In this document: in pieces, positions 33,419 through 46,198 of the stretch
How positions within the stretch are numbered: the stretch's first letter is position 1
How the letters are laid out: each line of letters starts with the position of its first letter
Source of the DNA: Ligustrum vulgare
Lineage: Eukaryota > Streptophyta > Magnoliopsida > Lamiales > Oleaceae
DNA length: 64,000 bases
Reading direction: 5' to 3'
NCBI GenBank assembly: GCA_963555705.1
Contig: OY743190.1
Location: 8,531,501 to 8,595,500 of the forward strand
Translations under genes and position numbers: made by a program
The notes under the pieces: generated by a model
Told to the model about the DNA's origin: nothing
Databases searched by the model: none
Seen by the model: the letters and a program-made list of their open reading frames with translations, nothing else

Positions 33419-35178
33419 TTATCTAATCTCTGCCTCCATTGACCGGTTGAAAAAAAATTTAAAAAAAACCCAATGTTTATTCGTTGAAAAAAATAACAAT
33501 TTGTGCGAGAAAAAAAAGATAAGAGGGGTGTACCTTGATTTTTTGTTGAATTCGTTATTTTTTATTGATGTGGTCATTCTTCATGTTTTCTCAGAAACAG
33601 CTTTTGATGGATGGATGGATCAACTATCTTCAAACCCATACTCGCATGAAAAAATGTTCAAAAAAAAAAAAAACATACCAGTACATAACCGGTAGTTAGT
33701 CAGTACATCGTTTGATTGTAAAATTAAAAAAAAAAATGTTAAATCTCTAACAAATACTTAGTTAGAAAAAATTGAGAGAGTTTTAACTTTACAAAAGTGC
33801 AAATTTTTTCCAACCTTGTGTAGATTTGCACATTTATGAGCTACGAATGAAATTTATCACACTTCGAATTGCGATCTCAACAATTCCTTATAGATCGGAC
33901 AGATGTGTGAGCAATAATATTGTTTGTTGATGAAAAATGAAATTTCTAAAGAAAAAAAAATGTGTCACTTTATTTTACTTAAAAGAAATAAATTCAGAAT
34001 ATAAATTATTGTTTATTTGAAGTGATATTTTTTTATTACCTGTACAAGCACCAAACGAATTTTGAAGCTCAAATCTGTGATAATAGTGAGTTTTGGTTTG
34101 CAACCTTGAGATCCAATTTTCCAGCGTCATTGGCTTGAACTGAATGAGGTTGATATAGAACTTAACAATAGTATTTTATTTGGCACTCTTTTTGAAGGGG
34201 GGGAAAAAATTTACCAGCGTCAGATTTGCGATGGTAAACAGGAACAGAGAACCATTGATAATAATCTTTCATTTAAACTAACATATGGAAATCGAAAATG
34301 GCATCGAGATTACTGTCCGAGCCAAGATGGAGTTGGGCGGTGGAAGTCTTGGCCACTTTTGGATCTGCGCTTAGTTTTAGATGTTAGGTATAGAATGTTG
34401 TATTCTGGTTTTCCTTTTTTTTTTTATTTGGCACTCTTTTTGAAGGGGGAATTTTTTTTTACCAGCGTCAGATTTGCGATGGTGAACAGGAACGACGAAT
34501 CATTGATAATAATCTTACATTTAAACTAACATATGGAAACCGAAAATGGCATCGAGATTGAAGGAAGGAAGATACTGTCCGAGCCAAGATGGAGTTGGGC
34601 GGTGGAAGTCTTGGTCACTTTTAGATCTGCGTTTAGTTTTAGATGTTAGGTATAGAATATTGTATTCGGGTTTTCCTTTTTTTTTAATATATATATACTA
34701 TTCAACTGGGTGTTATACATGGATCCATTTTCATCAATTTGGGCCAATAATATTATCCAATTCCAAAAAATATTAATGTTTTTTTACTTATAAACTGGTG
34801 TATTTATGATTTTGAGGTAAAAATAGTGGTTGTAATTTCTTAGAGAGACAATGTGTGGTTAAAGAGTAGTTTGGGTAATATTTAAGAAATTCAGTGTTTA
34901 GTCACGAACAATTATATGTTGCAGTTTCCCTTGTGACAAATCGTAATGGTTTAAAGATCATAATTCGTAATAAAGATCGTGAACGAATCAATACAACTAC
35001 AAACGTGGTTTTCAAAGAAGTGTTCCAAAATTTAGATTAGATCTAATTTGTAATATGTAATCATCGCACTTTAGTTGTTAAACTTTTTCTATTCGTATAT
35101 AAAATTTATATTTTAAAATTTTTTATTCTGTGTTTTTTTCCCATTACTTCAGATAACAAAATTGGACATTAACACTTT
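33419..35178. other. Right part of the Helitron-like segment
   Basis: Contains a tandem duplication of about 245 bp. The block 'tttatttggcactctttttgaaggggg...gtcttgg.cacttttggatctgcgcttagttttagatgttagg' at about 34178-34420 is repeated at about 34423-34680. Inside it the frame HRDYCPSQDGVGRWKSWPLL is open but not recognised. A second copy of the 31464 exon-like piece is at 33588-33660. The remainder is AT-rich with no gene. Confidence 0.4.
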
Positions 35179-35205
35179 CGTGCAACGCACGGGTACGAAT
35201 ACTAG

Positions 35206-36238
35206 TATATATAATAACAAGATTGTTGGCCCAAGTTTTCCCGCCAAAATTGCTGGCATTATTTTTTTTTCGGTCAAAATATGGAGTTTATTTGTTTGAC
35301 TTAAAATCATTAAATATCAATTATATCAGCACCATTGCATTGACACTCATTTTCCACTACACGAGAATCAGTGCATTGGTACTAACAAATTGTTTAATCA
35401 ATTCTATAATACATTGATTCATTAGTTGGATCATTTTTATATGGATTTCAAGAACAAATTATGTAACATTCAAGAATGTAAAAAAAAAAAAAAAAAAACA
35501 ATTTCCTTTTGTGAAATAGAATTTTTTTTATTTTTTTTATCATTATTATATTTTGACATTACTAAAAATATCTAAAAAAATATTATTTGTAACGTTGAAC
35601 AACATTAACGCAAGAAATAAAAAATATTGTTATTTTTCATAAATAAATTTAATACACGTGCAATTCCTTTTCATGTATTGATTGATGTTCTTCACGATCT
35701 AATTGAAAAGTTTTAATATCCTAAATTTTAAGGATTGATATAATAAAGTCCAATTAAGAAATTATGTCTATTCATTCTTTGGGAAAACATTTTTTTCCTG
35801 TGATCATTTTTTGAATTATGTTTGGCATTCATTAATTCATATCTCATTTTTTAAAATTCGTTTTTAACTATATTTTATTAATGAGGTATTCTATACTTGA
35901 TATAAAAAAAATCTCTACTTTTTAACCATATATTCTCCTATAATATACATTTCTTTTTAATTGTATTTTATGCAATGACCATGAATCGTAATTGTTTAAA
36001 AATTATGAACCACAATTATTATTTTTAATTTTTAAAGAAGTTTTTTTAATTTACATTGAATTTTCCTATTGAATATTTTTTTGTTTCTTCATATTCTTTC
36101 CTATAATATATGAATTTAATTGTTTTTGTTATATATTTTTCACATTTTCATTAATTATTGAATATATTTAGTTAGTTATTCATTAATTAATAATTATAAT
36201 TTTTTTTGTTCCGTGCAACGCACATGTGCGAATACTAG
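35206..36238 (+). mobile_element. Second Helitron-like 3' end and its AT-rich body
   Basis: Hairpin GTGC-AAC-GCAC (36213-36223) and CTAG (36235-36238) followed by T repeat the pattern seen at 35205. The left part (tatatataataaca...ttttcccgccaaaattg) resembles the start of the 28940 element after its LTR (tttcccgccaaaaaatac near 29688), so this may be a 5'-truncated copy of the same family lying in tandem. No coding sequence. Confidence 0.4.
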
Positions 36239-36829
36239 TTAGATAAATAAGCATATTTTCCCGGAAGGCCCAGAACGTAAGATTCAGCCCAACTATTTTT
36301 TTTAGGGGTCTTCACATAAATACACTACAATTTGATATCAATCTGAAATTTACTTACCATTTGTAAAACTTGAAAAATAGTTACAATAAAATTTGAAAAA
36401 CTTAAAAACACTTTCGTCTAAACATATTACCCATTTTCCCTTTACAATTAAAATCCCACAGACAGAACAATAAAGCCCAAGAAGATAGGAACGATCTTAG
36501 CGGTGAAGTCGACGAACTCATCTCCTTCGCATCTCAACGTCTTGATCTCCTTCGAAATTCAACACCAGAAAAAGAGTAGATTCACGTATATCCATCAATT
36601 CAACAATTCAATTATCTACATGAATGAAGGTATTTTAAGCTAACATTAATTCTCACTATTTTCAATTTTTAATCTGTGATTTTTTTTGTCTCTCTAATTA
36701 CGAGAATTTTAATTACATTAATAATGTTGGATTGTGTTCAATGATAATGCTTCATCTCTTATGTTTTTTTCGTGATTTTAATTGTTTGTGATACTTATAT
36801 ATCAAAATTGACATAATGTTGATGTGCAA

Positions 36830-39800
36830 ATTATGTTTGTAGATAAGGTGTTTGATAATATGTTTGAGAGATGATTCAATGTTGTTGTGTGCTGAAGTAT
36901 CAAATTCTGCTTCGAAGTATCAAACTCTGATACTTTTGTCATTAAAAGTTGATTTGCACATAAATTTTCAAACGAGTGTTTTGCCACAAGACAATGACGT
37001 GCAGAATTATTTGTTATGTCACTATTAGAGTGTTGTGAAGTATCATGTTTGTAGATAGAGTGTTTGATGATGTGTTTGATAGATAATCCATTGTTGATGT
37101 GTGCTGAAGTATCACAGTATGTTCTGAGGTATCAAACACTGATACTTTATCCTTAAAGGTTGATTTGCATATAAACTTTCAATTGAGTTTTTGCCACAAG
37201 ACAATAACATGGAGAATTATTTGTTATGACATTGTTAGAGTGTTGTGAAGTATCATGTTTGTAGATAGAGTATTTGATGATGTGTTTGTAGCGACCCAGA
37301 ATTTTTATGCAATAAATAATTATTTTAATATTTAAAAAATTGAGTCGCTATTGTTTTGAAATTAATGCCGCGACGGATTCGTCTAGCCAAGTCAAGAAAT
37401 ATCGAATTTGTTCGATTTTAAATTAAAATCCGAATTTCTAAAATTATGTTATTTTAATTATTTATTTAAAGTATTATTTTCAAAAATCATTTTTTTTTAT
37501 TCCAAATTTATTAAAATATCTCAATTTTCCTTATTCAAATGTATTTTCAGTCCAAAAACATCATCATTTTGTATAAAGAATATTACACCATTTTCTATTT
37601 CATATTACACCAAATTCTACACTATCTTATTCTATAATACCAAATCAATAAATATATCTCTCTTATTCTCCATTCACAAGCAATACCATCATTATCATCA
37701 TATAACACGGCAAGACACAAACCACCATTTCTTTATTTTATCATTCCAATTATGAGTATTCCATTCAATGATTCCTCTTCACATTATTATGTTCTCCATA
37801 TTGATCACTTTCCATCTCATTCCCAATTTCATAATTCATTCTCAACCAATGTATGCACCTCTTTACATTATACAAGCATCATCATTATCATCACCAAATT
37901 TCACTTTCATTTTTCCATCATCAGATTCCACAATACAATATATATAAAACATCATCATCACCTCATTCCAACTCACCATCACCAGTTCCTCTATAATTCA
38001 TTATCAATTCCACTACAAATTGTCTCTTCATTCCTACTCCATTTAAACCACCAGTCTACTGCATAAACTCCAATTCAACTTCTGCTATCATCATCCCTAC
38101 CAATCAATCACGAAACCACCCAATTCAATACATAACTGACTGTCCAGGTTAAACTCCAAACCTACATTGCCTCTGTCATTTCCAAAGCTTCAACCTTCAA
38201 AACCAAATTTATTTGAATCACCAAGATCAATCAACAAACCACCACAATTTCAATCCCCTATATCATCATCAAGCCAAACCAACCTGTATGATCACTTTCA
38301 CCTTCACTGCCGGAACCATTCGAGCAACCCCACTGCCTCATCACGATTTCCAACCACCAAGCCACTGAATCACCACAAGCTGCAACCACCAGCCTGCTTT
38401 TCCAATTCGCCATCCTCAAATCCGCCATAGCCGAATCTCCAAACCAGTCTCTGATTCATCATCATCATCACCAAACAGCAACCTCGTTATTTGTTTCGGA
38501 AGCCACAACTTCGATCTCGATTTCCAGCTTTGATTTAACCATCAATCTCGCACCCAATCAGCTCAGAACTTAGCTGCTATCTCCATGCCACTCACGCACC
38601 CACTGCAGCATCACCACCACCAGCTCCAAACTGCCACCACGCCACAGTCTGCCCAATCAAGGCAACCACCACCAACTGCAGCCAATCTACAGCTAATTTC
38701 CACCAGAATCATCACCTTGACGCCCAACTACCTCAAGCCACTACAACCAATTCAGACCACCACCTCGCCATTTATCATCATCAATGTCAAAACCACCGAT
38801 CGCACACTGCCCTTCAGTTGGACACCCAACCGAATCCCAAACCTAGTCCCAAATCAATCATCCAAAATAAAAACCCAAACCAAGAAATAGATGAAGCCCA
38901 GTTACTCACCTTGACTGCCGCCATCTTAACCGGATTTTGGTCGGAAGAACTGCGAACCCTAGCTTCGGTTTCACCCTAAAATCGCCCCCAAATCAGCCCA
39001 TAAACTATCCTATTTTGCACCCTCTCCACTCCTCGTAACCAGCGCCGGCGAAATCACCGGCAGAACACCTCGCTCGTGGCCTGGCGTCGCTGCGTCTCCT
39101 CCATCGCCGTCGCCATCCTCTGTCTCTTCTCTCGATCAGAAATGAAGAGAGAAATGATATTGTTAATATTAATATTTTGATTTCGAGAATTTGCAATTTG
39201 GTCCCTGAAGTTTTAAAGTTATTTCAAATCAGTCCCTATGTTTTAAAAATGTTTTATTTCAGTCCTTTCAGCTTTTAAACTTATCAACTTCAGCCCTTTA
39301 ACTTTAAACTCTTTTATTTCAGTGCTGATTTATTTTTAACCCCAAGTTTTAAAAGTATTCATTTTAATCCCTCAACTTTCAAAAGTATTCATTTTAATCC
39401 CTGAACTTTCAAAAGTATTCATTTTAGTCCCTCAACTTTCAAAACATCAATTTTAGTCCTCAAATTATAATTTATCATTTTGAATTATATATTCGATAGA
39501 CTAAAGTGACTTATTGGCTAAGACGAAGCGTACGGAGAATTTAAAGAAATTGAAGTCATTCCCGCTCAACTTTGCACTCGTCGGATTTGAGGTAGACTCG
39601 CACTTATTAATTGATTTAAATTATGATTTCATATGAATGTCATGTGACTTGTGAAAGTCAATTTTCAAGAAAATTAAGTATGTTTTATGAAAGGTAAATA
39701 TACCTTATGTTTTTATGAAAAGTAAGTATACCCTATGTTTTTACGATAATGTTTTATATGTTTTGGATCATTGCTATGCACATAAGAATTCTTACCACCT

Positions 39801-42320
39801 AAGTTCGGTAAAATTCCTGTCTCCATATGTTTATGAGGATTTACCACCTAAGTTCGGTAAAATTCCTGTCGCGTATGTTTATGAGGATTTCGATCCTATC
39901 TTATGTTATGATAGAAATGATCCCTATGAATTTCATGAATTATTTTTTGGTATACTTACTGTTATTATGATTTTACTACATAAGAATTCTTGCCACCTAA
40001 GTTCGGTAAAATTCTTATATTTATGAGGATTTCGATCTTATCCTATGTTACTGTGATTTTACTGTTATTATGATTTTACTTCATAAGAATTCTTGCCACC
40101 TAAGTTCGGTAAAGTTCTTGTATGTTTATGAGGATTTAAATCATATCTTATGTTATGTTTTCAAAAGAAATTATGCTTGGCATAATTAAAATGTTTTTAT
40201 AAGTATATGGTTTTCAAAGAGCTGTTTTCAAAGAGCTATTTTCACTATGATTTGCAAAATATGTCCCGTGCTGAAATGCACAATATGAGTTTTATCAAGA
40301 GCAGTTTTATAAAGAAGCTCTATCAATGCCCGTTTTATAAAGAGCCGGGATTTGTGTGTTTAATCATCTTATAAATTAAATTAATTTGCGATGAGTCTAC
40401 TGAGTATTTCCCCCATGAAATACTCACCCTACTTTTTCACAGTTTTGCAGATTTCGGAGACGGTGGCGAGCGATGAATGATGGTGGCAATAATCGTTAAA
40501 CAGTTGAAAGTTTGACGATAATGATTTCCGTATTTTCCAAACAATCGAATAATTTAGAGAAGTTCATTTATTTGAGAAATTATGACATTGGCAATTTCTT
40601 TACAATATTAATGGTTCGATTTACTATTTCAAATGGTTTCATAAATGTTATCAATTTTATCGGCCATTACAGTTTATTTAATGTTGCCAAAAATGAATTT
40701 CAATTATTTCTTCCGCAAAAAATATTATTCGAAAAATTTAGACAGAAAATGACGTAGTGAACCGGGTATACGGAACTCGGGGCGCTACAGTGTTTGATAG
40801 ATGATCCAATGTTGGTGTGTGCTGAAGTATCATAGTCTGTTTCGGATTATCAAACTCTGATACTTTGTCATTAAAAGTTGATTTGCACATAAACTTTCCA
40901 ACGAGTTTTTTCCACTATACAATAACATGAATAATTATTTGTTTTGACATTGTTAGAGTGTTGTGAAGTATCATGTTTGTAGATAAGGTGTGTGATGATA
41001 TGTTTGATAGATGATCTAATGTTGGTGCATGCTGAAGTATCAAACACTGATACTTTATCCTTAAAAGTTGATTTGCATATAAACTTTCAATTGAGTTTTT
41101 GCCACAAGATAATAACATGGAGAATTATTTTTTATGACATTGTTAGAGTGTTGTGAAGTATCATGTTTGTAGATAGAGTGTTTGATGATGTGTTTGATAG
41201 ATAATCCATTGTTGATGTGTGCTGAAGTATCACGGTATGTTCTGAGGTATCAAACACTGATACTTTATCCTTAAAGGTTGATTTGCATATAAACTTTCAA
41301 TTGAGTTTTTTCCACTATACAATAACATGAATAATTATTTGTTTTGGCACTGTTAGAGTGTTGTGAAGTATCATGTTTGTAGATAAGGTGTGTGATGATA
41401 TGTTTGATAGATGATCTAATGTTGGTGCATGCTGAAGTATCATACTCTGATACTTTGTCATTAAAAGTTGACTTGCATATAAACATAAACTTTCAATCGA
41501 GTTTTTTCCACAAAGACAGTGACATGGACAATTATTTATTATGACAATGTTAGAGTGTTGTGAGATCATGTTTATAGATAGGGTGTTTGATGATGTGTTT
41601 GAGGGATTATCCAATATTGATATGTGCTGAAGTATCATAGTCTGTTCCGAAGTATCGCACTCTGATACTTTGTCGTTAAAAGTTGAATTGCACATAAACT
41701 TTCAAACGAGTTTTTGTCACAATACAATAACATGGAGAATTATTTGTTTTGCAACTGTTAGAGTATTGTGAAGTATCATGTTTGTAAATAAGGTATTTGA
41801 TGATATGTTTGAGAGATGATCCAATATTGGTGTGTGCTAAAGTATCATAGTCTGGTCCGAAGTATCAAACTCTGATACTTTGTCATTAAAAGTTGATTTT
41901 CACGTAAACTTTTGATCGAGTTTTTGCCACAAAACAATGACATGGAGAATTATTTGTTGTAGCACTATTAAGGTGTTTGATGATATGTTTGAGAGATGAT
42001 CCAATATTGGTGTGTGCTGAAGTATTATAGTCTGGTCCGAAGTATCAAACTCTGATACTTTGTCATTAAAAGTTGATTTTCACATAAACTTTTGATCGAG
42101 TTTTTTCCACGAGACAATGTCATGGATAATTATTTGTCATTGCACTATTAGTGTGTTCTCAAGTATAATGTTAGTAGATAAGGTGTTTGATGATATGTTT
42201 GATAGATGATCCAATGTTGGTGCGTGCTGAAGTATCATAATCTGTTCCGAAGTATCAAACTCTGATACTTTGTCATTAAAAGTTGATTTTCACGTAAACT
42301 TTGAGTTATTTCCACAAGAA
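36830..42320. repeat. Satellite of ~180-215-bp units upstream of mudrA, split by a solo LTR
   Basis: About eleven units, e.g. with starts near 36842, 37055, 37263, then after the LTR 40981, 41172, 41383, 41577, 41787, 41968 and 42178. Each has 'gataaggtgtttgatgatatgtttgagagatgatccaatgttgg' followed by 'gaagtatcat...gaagtatcaaactctgatactttgtcattaaaagttgattt'. Two more copies lie downstream of mudrA at 45250-45690. Minus-strand frames through the units (for example 41315-41695) are repeat artefacts. Confidence 0.9.
37287..40789. mobile_element. Solo LTR A, 3.5 kb, TSD GTGTT
   Basis: Ends TGTAGCGACCC...GGGGCGCTACA, that is TG...CA with short inverted ends. It is flanked by GTGTT on both sides (37282-37286, 40790-40794). 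It interrupts one satellite unit, which reads on across the insertion. No gag or pol is present. It shares blocks with solo LTR B ('gacgaagcgtacggagaat', 'cccgctcaactttgcactcgtc', 'gatttcggaga.ggtggc'). It has its own tandem repeat around 39785-40130 with 'accacctaagttcggtaaaattc'. His/Pro/Ser-rich open frames at 37408-38890 come from CA-rich composition. The long size and family likeness suggest a Ty3-type element. Confidence 0.9.
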
Positions 42321-42436
42321 AAAAAACAAGTATCATACTCTGTTCGAAAGCATCAAACTATGATACTTTATTATTAAATCTTAGATGTTACATGCTTTTT
42401 GCTTGTATTTTCTAACACATACTATTTTATGAAGGA

Positions 42437-45033
42437 ATGGACATAACTCTTGTCATCTTACATCATGGAGGTAAATGGGTGCAAGACAAAGAGTACATTG
42501 ATTATGAAGTAGTTGGAATACCAGTTCCACATGGATGCACATATAGTAGACTTCAAAATATTATATTCTCTGCATTGGACTTGGACACAACAAAGGTAGC
42601 TCTTACAATGCAATATGAACTCAAAAAAGGAATGCCATTGGTGAAATTTGTGAATAATAACTCAGTTTCATTCTACTTGGAGCTGAAGAAAATCAACCAG
42701 GACATTGGAAGCTTTCCCTTGATAATTGATACCACCCCAGTTTCAGAAAGTATCAAATATGATACTTCTCAAAATGTCCAACTTGAGCACTTTGATAATG
42801 TTCAACATGATGACAGGATACAATTACAACCAGTTGAAAGTGAGAACTCAATCACGAAATCTGTAAAATCGATCGAAGAAATTGCTTCTGAAGTGTATGA
42901 GTGCATAGAACAGGTTAGACAGGTGGACAATGAAGTGGATGATAAAGTACAATCTATTATAGTATCAGAAACAAATGTTGCCGCATTTACAAAAAATCAG
43001 GTATTCCAAGATAAACAAGTATTGAAGGTGTCTATTGCAAAGTATGCCATGCGTAACATGTTCAATTCAAGGTGAAAAAATCTGACTCGAAGGAATATGT
43101 GCTGAAATGCATTGACAACAACCGTCAGTGGACTTTCAGGGCTTCAAAGGTGGGGAAAACAAGTATGTTTATGATACGTTACATAAAGAATGATCACACA
43201 TGTACATTAGATGCCATAATGGAAGATCATCGACAAGCTTCAAGTTCAACAGTAGCCCTCTTCATTAAACACAAATACACAGCCACAAAGACAATCTATA
43301 CTCCAAAAGACATTATGAATGACATGCTAAATGACTATGGAGTTTCAATGAGCTATGACAAATCTTGGAGAGCTCGAGAACAAGCATATGAATTGTTGAC
43401 AGGTGATCCTCGAGAATCATATCAAAGGCTGCCAACATACTTCCATATGCTAGAATTAACAAATCCCGGATCCAGTACAAGAATTGAGATAGATTCAAGC
43501 AACAGATTCAAATATTTGTTCATGGCATTGGGAGCATCTATAGAGGGGTGGAAGTTTTGTAGGCCCGTGATAGTAGTTGATGGAACCCATCTAAAGGGAC
43601 CTTGTGGTGGTACGTTATTTACAGCATGCACTCAAGATGCTAATAACAACATTTTTATACTTGGCTTCGGGATAGGTAACTCAGAAAATAATGATTCGTG
43701 GGAATGGTTCATGAATATGATTAAGGAAACATATGGTGAGAGAGAAGGTTTGTGTATTGTTTCAGATAGGCATCCAAGCATCGAAGTAGCAGTAGAGAAA
43801 ATATATCCAAATGTGTTGCATGGTGCATGTTCAGTCCATTTGTTGAAGAATTTGAAATCAACTTATGGAAAGAATGCAAAGAATGTTACACAACCATTCA
43901 ATGAAGCTGTTAGGGCTTACACAAAGGAGGAATTTGAATATCAAATGTCTCAGATGGATAACATAAATGGAGAAATTCGTGGATACTTGGTAAGTATAAC
44001 ATTTGATATTTAGTATCATAACATGATACCTTTTGAAAAATAGATAATAAGATTAATATTTTCTTATCATGTCCTTTTGCAGGAGAAAGCTGATTATGAA
44101 AAGTGGTCAAGGGCATTTATGACAACTAATAAATATTCCATAATGATATCAAACATCGTCGAGTCAGTGAATGCAGTAGTAAAGGCAGCGAAGAAGAAAC
44201 CTGTAGAAGCTTTGATGGAATGCTTAAGATATGTGTTGCAGAATTGGTTTTCCAAGAATCGAGACAATGCAATGGCTACATTTACAGTATTGGGTGCTAC
44301 ACAAGAAAAAATATTGAGGGAAAGGACAATCGAGTCAACAAAAATGAAGGTATTTGCAACTGTTTAAATGCTCTTGCATCATGCACATAACATTCCTTGT
44401 TTTCTATAATGTAATGGTCATAGCATATTGGTTGATTAATAACATGATGTTGCGGGCTGTACATAAAAAGAGATAGAGTTGCAATGCATATTCCATTTGT
44501 TTCAAAAGTACCATAATATGATACTTTTTCTGAAAAGGTATCATTATGAATTCAATTAATTCCTTGCATTTTTTTCACCACAGACAATACCTTCAACTCC
44601 ATTCATATATGAAGTTAAAAGCACCAGTAGATCAAATTTGGTGAATATACAAGAGAGGACATGCACTTGCCACAAATTTCAAGTTGATCAAATATTATGT
44701 GCTCATGCATTAGCGGTTATTCGTACAAAACACTTCAATGCCTATGACTATTGTTCTAAATACTATACAAAGTCGTCGTATGTTGACACATACAAAGGTA
44801 CTATTTTTCCACTTGGTGATCGTAGTGACTAGACCATACCAATTGATGTCTTATCTAGAGAGGTGTTACCACCTTTACCAACAAAGAAAACTGGGAGGCC
44901 TAAAGAGAAACAAATTCCATCAAAAGGCGAGCACAAAGTCACGATCAAATGTGGAAGGTGCCAAAACTATGGGCATGATCGAAAAACATGCAACAACCCA
45001 ACACCCTTGAAGAAGATGAAGGGACAAGATTGA
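42437..45033 (+). pseudogene. MULE transposase (mudrA type), frameshifted
   Basis: Exons 42437-43989, 44083-44349 and 44584-45033 with GT-AG introns. The N-terminal PB1-like/variable region (MDITLVILHHGGKWVQDKEY) leads to the FAR1/MuDR region, then the MULE DDE core with VVDGTHLKGPCGG and CIVSDRHPSIEVA carrying the first two catalytic Asp. A SWIM zinc finger CTCHKFQVDQILCAHAL follows in exon 3, and a zinc knuckle CGRCQNYGHDRKTC near the end. Two lesions: a one-base loss at about 43070 (reading ...MFNSR-stop, with the frame resuming at VKKSDSKEYVLKC), and a TAG at 44830-44832 where the family usually has Trp, placed before the zinc knuckle. The transposase would bind element ends and catalyse excision; this copy should not make a full protein. 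Confidence 0.9.
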
Positions 45034-45733
45034 AATCACCAGAAAGTTACAATATTTGATACTTTATAGTTAAATAATAATTTGAATCACTTCCAAAGGG
45101 ATGCTAATTCTTATTATTTGTTGGTTAATTAGTTCTGAAAATGTGCTCAATAATGTGAAGTAGTTGAACTTCATCATTTCTATCAGGAACTTCTTATCAC
45201 GTTGAATTTACTTACTATGGACTAGAATACAAATTTTTATTCGACAGTCTAATAGGTGCTTTTTTGATTTGCACATAAACTTTCAATTGAGTTTTTACCA
45301 CAAGATAATGACATGGACAATTATTTGTTATGGCACTGTTAGTGTGTTTGTGAAGTATCATGTTTGTAAATAGGGTGTTCGATGATGCGTTTGAGAGATA
45401 ATCCAATGTTGATGTGTGCTGAAGTATCATAGTCTTTTTCGAAGTATCACAATCTGATACTTTGACATTAAAAGTTGATTTGCACATAAACTTTCAAATG
45501 AGTTTTTGCCACTATACAATAACATGGATAATTATTTGTTTTGGTACTGTTAGAGTGTTGTGATAAGGTATTTGATGATATGTTTGAAAGATAATTCAAT
45601 GTTGGTGTGTACTGAAGTATCAGTCTCTTCCAAAGTATCAAACTCTGATACTTTGTCATTAAAAGTTGATTTGCACATAAATTTTCGATTGAGTAATTGC
45701 CACAACATTACTTTGTTTTCTATAATGTAATGA

Positions 45734-45866
45734 TCACACTTCAATGCCTATGATTATTGTTCTAAATACCAAAGTCGTCGTATGTTGACACATACAAAGT
45801 TACTATTTTTCCACTTGATGATCATAGTGATTGAAACGTACCAATTGATGTCTTATATAGAGAAGT
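45734..45866 (+). repeat. Partial second copy of the mudrA 3' end
   Basis: 'cacttcaatgcctatgattattgttctaaatac...gtcgtcgtatgttgacacatacaaa.ttactatttttccacttg' repeats 44731-44862 with a few changes and a short deletion. It follows satellite copies at 45250-45690, so a segment running from mudrA into the satellite was duplicated. Cannot encode anything useful. Confidence 0.8.
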
Positions 45867-46198
45867 GTTTTTTTTAAGGTAGTTTACAAGATTGGAAATG
45901 ATATTTGTATCAAAATGTAACCTAGTATCAAACTTATCAATACTCAAAAGACAACACGAAAACTAAACCACAGGTTGAATCTAATTTTAAACATGTTAGC
46001 TTTGTCTTATATAGAGCATTGCCACCACGGTCTCTATGTAACATTGTATGATACTTGTAATAGAAGGCAAGGCTAATGTGCTACTCTACTCTTAACAAAA
46101 ATCTAATTTCTAAGTACTCAAAAGCTAAAACTCAAGAGCTATCACAAAAATCCAAAATACGCCTTGAGTCAATACAATCATATGCCTCTTCAACTTGA

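Larger units (their letters stand above)
28940..35205 (+). mobile_element. Probable Helitron carrying nested LTR insertions
   Basis: The 5' start TCTTTATCTTTATCTTTATA after A (28939) matches the 5' end of the Helitron at 15901. The 3' end has hairpin CGTGC-AAC-GCACG (35179-35191) and CTAG (35202-35205) followed by T. The span of 6.3 kb includes an LTR (about 29001-29614) and a deleted LTR element (31552-33413) inserted later. Small exon-like open pieces remain: 30905-30972 (DNLDVLPDGGTFESAVVNLN), 31061-31100 (DEDNNFSDCLQEG) and 31464-31515 (EAFLDGPILFKP). They suggest captured or decayed coding sequence, but I recognise no family. Confidence 0.5.

Noticed and set aside
37408..38890. Run of plus-strand open frames (115, 104, 87 and 101 codons)
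   Set aside because: Composition artefacts of the CA/TC-rich part of solo LTR A; no splice logic or domain.
41315..41695. Minus-strand frames with repeated LMTKYQSLILQHAPTLDHLS-like peptides
   Set aside because: They repeat with the ~200-bp satellite inside the MULE; no independent evidence of a gene.
36830..42320. Regular ~200-bp repeats considered as a CRISPR-like or centromeric array
   Set aside because: Units are contiguous without unique spacers, lie in a MULE, and number only about a dozen; this is an element-internal satellite in a plant genome.
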